NCBI GenBank assembly: GCA_033060915.1
Contig: CM065383.1
Span: 12,120,001 to 12,184,000, forward strand
DNA length: 64,000 nt
DNA from: Euryodendron excelsum
Taxonomy: Eukaryota; Streptophyta; Magnoliopsida; Ericales; Pentaphylacaceae
Direction of reading: 5' to 3'
In this document: piece by piece, positions 59,349 through 64,000 of the stretch
Position numbering within the stretch: position 1 is the first letter of the stretch
How the letters are laid out: each line of letters begins with the position of its first letter
Notes under the pieces: model-generated
What the model saw: the letters and a program-made list of their open reading frames with translations, nothing else
Database searches by the model: none
Told to the model about the DNA's origin: nothing
Position numbers and translations under genes: made by a program

Positions 59349-59690
59349 ATTCATTCTTACACTTTGTACGAAATCCCGCTACAGGACTTGAATTTTACTT
59401 GGAACAAATAACCCTTCCCTTTACAAAAGTTGCAATGTCAACATGGTGTTAGCTTCCATTTCTAAAGCAAATGAAAAATGCTGTATGGCCATTTTGCAAG
59501 GGGCCAGGTCATTGTGCAAGGGGCGACATGGCCATTTTTCAAGGCCACATGCAAATTCGCTTTAAATTTTAAACAAAACCAAACATAAGATTGAGGTCAA
59601 ATTTTTTTTTTTTATATATGTAGGAGTTTAATTGTTCAATTAAAATTACAGGTCCTAAAATAGGATTTTGTGTCAAGTGCAAGAGTGTAA
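59349..59690. mobile_element. Long-TIR MITE inside the CACTA 5' region
   Basis: The left part (TTCTTACACTTTGTACGAAATC...) and the inverted right part (TTACACTCTTGCACTTGAC...) share words such as AGGACTTGAATTTTA and AGGACCTGTAATTTTA over some 65 bases. The interior has GGCCATTTTGCAAGGGG-like words repeated two to three times. Target duplication not established. Confidence 0.55.
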
Positions 59691-61920
59691 CTATAGGTCC
59701 CACATGCATTTGTTAATATGTATCTCATTGTATTGTGTATAGTGGATAACAAAATGGATTGAGAAATTAGTTTATCTATATCATATCTGATAAAATATTT
59801 TTACATGAAATAATTTGAAATATGAGTACAAAATAAAAGGCATAATGTTTTTTTCTTTAATTCTCTCTTCATTTTTTCTTCTAACCAAACAAAAATTACT
59901 TAAAATTATTTCTTTCCTTTTTAATTATTTAATTATCTAAATAATTTTTCCTTCAATTTGATGCAGCGAGGTTACAAGAACAAGATAATCAACCCTAGTC
60001 AGTTGATTCACCACGAATGCCGGATTAGGATTCTTCCTCCAACCTGTTGATTCACCACGAATACCAAGCTTAAGGGCATTAAACGCTCGTTGATTCGCAG
60101 AAAATACCGAACGATTGAAAGGAGGTGCAAAATCACACACAAATTTTATTAATCTAAAAAAACTACAGAAAACACCTTAAACAAGAGTATAAATAAGCAG
60201 CACAAAACCCTAGGGCTCGGGACAAACCGGGTTAATAAGAAAAACTGATGAAAACCCAAAAAAAAATAAGCCCAAAACATTACACGGGCCCAAAATCATA
60301 CTTAGGAACATTTTTTCACGTTTTCCTAGTCCGGAAAATCATTCTATAATTTTTTCCTTTTTTCGGCTCGTCGCTAACTTTTTGAAAACATATTATAATA
60401 AGAAAACGGAGTTACGGATCAAAAGTTACAGCCGATTGAAGTTTACCGACTACCGGTCCACACGCCGCGTGGGCATACGACGCCTCCGGGTCCTTCCGCT
60501 ATGCTATCCTATCACAATTCCTTTTCTCTCCTCCCAATGTAGCAAACATGTATAAATAATCATAACTATAATTCAAGTTAATCAAAATGAACCAAAATCC
60601 TTATACATAGAAATACAAACCTTACGGACTAAGCCTTAACCCTTGTGTTTTTTTTTTTCAAACACATTATGGATAAAGTAAGGGGTAAAATAAAAAAATA
60701 AAAAAATCGCAATAATCATATTTTAATAAAATTTATACATATAAAAATAAATATATATTTATAAACGGGGCGGGTTCGGGTTGAGGTAAGTTTTTTCAAC
60801 TTGTTCCCAAACTCACTTTGCCCGAATTAGTATTAACCCATACCCCCCGTACCAATAGGGGCAGGGATTCCGGATATCGGGTTATTTTTCCATCTCTAGT
60901 AGTGATGGTAACTGTCAGTGTGGTAGTGGCAGTGATGTAATTGTTAAAATAATACCGAAAATTCAAAGAGCCAAAAGCCAAAAATGACTTAACAGATTTT
61001 TATAATGTAACTTAGTTTTGGTCTTTTAATATGAAAAATAATTTTTTAAAAAAATATTTTTTGTACTATTTGATCAATCGAACAATGAAAAATAAGTACA
61101 AAATTTCAAGAACAAGATTTTAAGTGAAATTAACCAAAGCTCGAATATCAATTGGAAAAAATAAATTATAAATATCAATTATCAAGAGTACTCACAAAAT
61201 AATCAATTTATCAAAATTAATGATATATATTTTTCTCCACTCAATTCTTCACTTTTCTATAAATAAAGTGAAAAAATAGAGATATTTGTATTATATACTT
61301 TATAATATGCCACCCATTCAATTTCGTAAAGGAAGAATACCAAAAAAATGTATCTTTTAGGCGATCAATTTTTTTTCACTAAGTTTTAGGCGATCAATCT
61401 GTTTCCCTCCACTACTTCCCCTTTTCCCGCCACCACTTCGATCCCCCTGTTCATCCAATCACCGAAACAACCTAAGCCCTATACTAAAATGTAGAACTCA
61501 GCGTCAAAATCTATTGCTGGCGAGTTTCGTGCTCCCTTTTCGCAACGTCAAGTAAGCATTCAATTTTCTTTCTTTTGTCTTCAATTTGTTTCTGTAAATG
61601 GTCACACACACACACAGAGAAATGTGTATATATACACATATTATATTGCAATTTTTTGTGCCTGATACATATGATAGTCTCTGTACCAATGCAAATTAAA
61701 AAAGAGGAAGACAAACCTGAAAAAATCCTGAGGATGTAAACATAGCCTGATTTCTCTTTTACAATCTTTCTAGTAACTTAATTTCTAGTATCCTGCCATT
61801 TTATACTGTTCTTGTAACTTGTATATACAGTGTATATATTTGCAGTCTATGTGAGATTGGTTCCTATAATTTTAGCAACTAATCCAGTATCAGACATCAG
61901 TGGGTTCTCGAATTTTGATT

Positions 61921-61938
61921 TCTCTCTCTCTCTCTCTC

Positions 61939-61983
<45 letters not shown>
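61921..61983. repeat. (CT)n microsatellite
   Basis: About 63 bases of CT units with two TTT interruptions. The two ORFs across it are spurious. Confidence 0.95.
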
Positions 61984-61986
<3 letters not shown>

Positions 61987-62073
61987 GTTTGCTTATCCTT
62001 GCCCAATTTCTTGAGAAAAAAGAGAAGAGAAAGAGACAACCTATAGATGCATCAAGTTGTCCTGTCAAGTAAC

Positions 62074-62189
62074 CTAAGGAGAGCAGAATAAATTTCTCAC
62101 TCTGTTCAGAAGAAATATATATTGTATAGAAGATTATGACCCGGAAAACAATCTAAGGAGAGCAGAATAAATTTCTCACTTTGTTCAGA
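62074..62189 (+). repeat. 37-bp direct repeat
   Basis: A unit starting CTAAGGAGAGCAGAATAAAT occurs at 62,074-62,110 and 62,153-62,189 with one difference, separated by 42 bases. It lies 415-530 bases before the transposase ATG. Confidence 0.85.
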
Positions 62190-62603
62190 TGTGGTTGCTT
62201 TCAGAACAGTAGTACGGAAATATATGTTTCTATTTTTCTGATAGACAGCCTGTAGTCAAGTAATGCAATTGTTTCTCTGAAAACTTATTTGATCAACACA
62301 GTAAGGCTAACTATAGCAAACAACATATCACACGAAGTGTTGCAAAACTCTAAGAAGTTTATCGTCAACAATAAATTAGGGAAAGTCATGCTTTCATGCT
62401 ATAGGGCCCATATGACATGATATGAGAAAAAAAAAATCATGGTAATGTTAATGATGTCACTAGTTCATTAGATCATGAAAATTTGAGTTCAAATATTTGT
62501 CTATTACCTATAACAAATAACTATATCTTATATGTTGTGGTTAACATCTAACATATACATGTAGAGAACACTATCTTTTTGATCTTGTGATAGGGATAAA
62601 GAT

Positions 62604-64000
62604 ATGGACAAGAGTTGGATGCAACTTAACAAAAGATGGTGCACTACGTATGTAAATGGAGTTAAGCAGTTTATGCTCTTTGCAAGAAATCATGCAAAAG
62701 GAAGCAAAACGATTCGGTGCCCATGTGAAAGATGCAATAACATGTACTATATGGATTTTAATATTGTGGAAGATCATCTGTATGAACGTGGGATAAGGCA
62801 GAGTTACACTCAGTGGATACATCATGGTGAGCCTCGTGAGGAGGGTCGTAGTGATGGTATGAGTGTCGATGAAATGGTAGATTCAGACTATGTCCAAGAA
62901 ATGCTAGAGGATGTGTGTGCAGGAGAATTCATGGGTACTTGTCAAGGGGAGGCATCTGATAGCCAGCATGTGTCGGAAGGGGAATCAGAGAAATTTGTCA
63001 AATTGTTAAGGGATGCACAAAGTGAATTGTATCCGGGCTGCCATAAGTATTCCAAGTTGTCTTTCCTTATCAAGATTCTCCATTTGAAAACAATCAACAA
63101 ATGGAGTAATAAATCATTTGACATGTTGTTAGATTTACTTAAAGATGCACTTCCAGTGGATGAGACATTGCCAAAGTCCTATTATGAGGCCCAAAACCTA
63201 TTGCGAGATCTTGGGCTAGGCTATACTTCAATACATGCCTGCAAATATGATTGTGTATTATTTTGGAAAGAGCATGAAAATCAACAAGTGTGTCCAGTAT
63301 GTTCCACTTCTAGATGGAAATCAGTTACAACTAAAGGTAAGAAGATTCCTTATAAGGTGTTGCGGTACTTTCCTTTGAAACCTAGGTTACAAAGGCTGTT
63401 CATGTCGAGGAAGACAGCAGCTGATATGAGGTGGCATAAGGAAAAGCGTGTTGAGGAAAAAAATGTATTGAGACATTCGGCTAACTCAGAGGTATGGCAG
63501 GAATTTGATAAGGAGTATGAGTGGTTTGCACAGGATCCTCGCAATGTCCGTCTTGGGCTAGCAAGTGATGGATTCAACCCATTTGGAAACATGAGCACTA
63601 AATATAGCATGTGGCCTGTTCTAATTATGCCATACAATTTGCCACCATGGAAGTGTATGAAGGAGCCTTTTTTCATAATGTCTTTGCTTATTCCAGGACC
63701 AGATTCACCAGGAAACAACATTGATGTATATCTCCAACCTTTGATAGATGAGTTAAAAGAGTTATGGGAAGATGGTGTGGACACCTATGATGCCTATTCA
63801 AAAAAAGAGTTCAAGTTGCATGCGTCTTTGTTATGGACAATAAATGATTTTCCTACTTATGCTATGTTGTCTGGCTGGAGCACGAAGGGGAAATTAGCAT
63901 GCCCAGTTTGCAATGAGGCGACTTGTTCTATGAGGTTAAAGAATGGGAGGAAACAATGTTACATGGGCCATCGTCGTTTCTTAAATTTGGATCATAAGTG
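62604..64000 (+). CDS. CACTA TNP2-type transposase, 3' end beyond window
   Basis: The ATG at 62,604 opens a frame that stays free of stops for at least 465 codons to the window edge. Residues 1 to about 75 (MDKSWMQLNKRW, RCPCERCNNMYY) form the transposase-associated zinc-binding domain. From about residue 250 the TNP2 core follows: CPVCSTSRWK, KVLRYFPLKPRLQRLF, the first acidic motif LGLASDGFNPFGNM, WPVLIMPYNLPPW, NIDVYLQPLIDELKELW, and LSGWSTKGKLACPVCN. It would bind and cut the element ends. No damage is seen in this part, unlike the retroelement genes in the window. Codons after 64,000, including the last catalytic residue, cannot be judged. Confidence 0.9.
   Translation, partial: MDKSWMQLNKRWCTTYVNGVKQFMLFARNHAKGSKTIRCPCERCNNMYYMDFNIVEDHLYERGIRQSYTQWIHHGEPREEGRSDGMSVDEMVDSDYVQEMLEDVCAGEFMGTCQGEASDSQHVSEGESEKFVKLLRDAQSELYPGCHKYSKLSFLIKILHLKTINKWSNKSFDMLLDLLKDALPVDETLPKSYYEAQNLLRDLGLGYTSIHACKYDCVLFWKEHENQQVCPVCSTSRWKSVTTKGKKIPYKVLRYFPLKPRLQRLFMSRKTAADMRWHKEKRVEEKNVLRHSANSEVWQEFDKEYEWFAQDPRNVRLGLASDGFNPFGNMSTKYSMWPVLIMPYNLPPWKCMKEPFFIMSLLIPGPDSPGNNIDVYLQPLIDELKELWEDGVDTYDAYSKKEFKLHASLLWTINDFPTYAMLSGWSTKGKLACPVCNEATCSMRLKNGRKQCYMGHRRFLNLDHK

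Larger units (their letters stand above)
59161..62603. other. Noncoding 5' region of the CACTA element with nested inserts
   Basis: No gene. It includes a long-TIR MITE (59,349-59,690). A segment at 59,930-60,560, with a TTGATTCACCACGAAT word repeated at 60,003 and 60,047, looks LTR-like but has no confirmed ends. A GGGTTCGGGTT...CCATCTCTA block at 60,765-60,900 resembles an hAT end. A CT microsatellite and a 37-base direct repeat also lie here. Confidence 0.4.
58682..64000 (+). mobile_element. CACTA (En/Spm) transposon, left part, runs off the window
   Basis: The element opens with CACTACAAGAGATG at 58,682, the standard CACTA terminus. CTG in front is the candidate three-base target duplication. 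A 480-base subterminal repeat zone follows, then about 3.4 kb of AT-rich DNA with smaller inserts, then a TNP2 transposase ORF from 62,604. A second gene (TNPA-like) and the right terminus would lie beyond 64,000. The large gap before the transposase suggests later insertions within the element. Confidence 0.75.

Noticed and set aside
61830..62072. Two ORFs across the CT microsatellite, one per strand
   Set aside because: They consist of Ser-Leu or Arg-Glu repeats from the microsatellite and have no flanking coding signal.

Overview
The window is nuclear DNA of a flowering plant, most likely a eudicot. The evidence is spliced GT-AG genes, CEP signalling-peptide precursors, plant-type Ty3 (Gypsy) and CACTA transposons, many MITEs and AT-rich spacers. 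The species cannot be named from the sequence.

Bases 1 to about 31,580 are a nest of Ty3-type LTR retrotransposons. F (plus strand) keeps only its 3' noncoding part and one LTR (27,359-31,582). Against it lies A, a minus-strand Tat-like element with its 5' LTR at 26,860-27,358 and gag at 24,964-26,826. The pol of A resumes at 11,894, in register with gag to the codon, and runs to 6,376; an antisense extra ORF follows at 4,710-5,345. A is split by B, an Athila/Tat-like minus-strand element (5' LTR 23,697-24,963, gag-pol 17,688-23,096, noncoding DNA to 11,895), and by solo LTR E (9,451-11,193). It is cut on the left by D (LTR 3,205-4,697, gag-like ORF, noncoding DNA to base 1). B is in turn interrupted by C, a very long plus-strand Ogre/Tat-like LTR (12,673 to about 17,040). 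Every coding part carries stops, frameshifts or lost catalytic residues, so these elements look dead.

Bases 31,583-48,000 are gene-bearing spacer. Three precursor genes for C-terminally encoded peptides (CEP) lie in the same direction within 5.5 kb: 33,970 (frameshifted), 36,486 and 39,114. Around them are hAT-like and Tourist-like MITEs, a long-TIR element, LINE 3' ends with A-tails, and microsatellites.

Bases 48,291-56,812 hold one large three-exon gene for a TMEM131-like membrane protein of about 1,328 residues. Its 3.7-kb second intron contains a MITE-like element carrying a 213-bp copy of the gene's own third exon.

From 58,682 to the window end lies the left part of a CACTA (En/Spm) transposon. 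It has a CACTACAAGA terminus, subterminal repeats and an uninterrupted TNP2-type transposase ORF from 62,604 that leaves the window.

The host genes concern secreted peptide signalling (CEPs) and probably ER or secretory membrane function (TMEM131-like). No operon-like cooperation is expected or seen.
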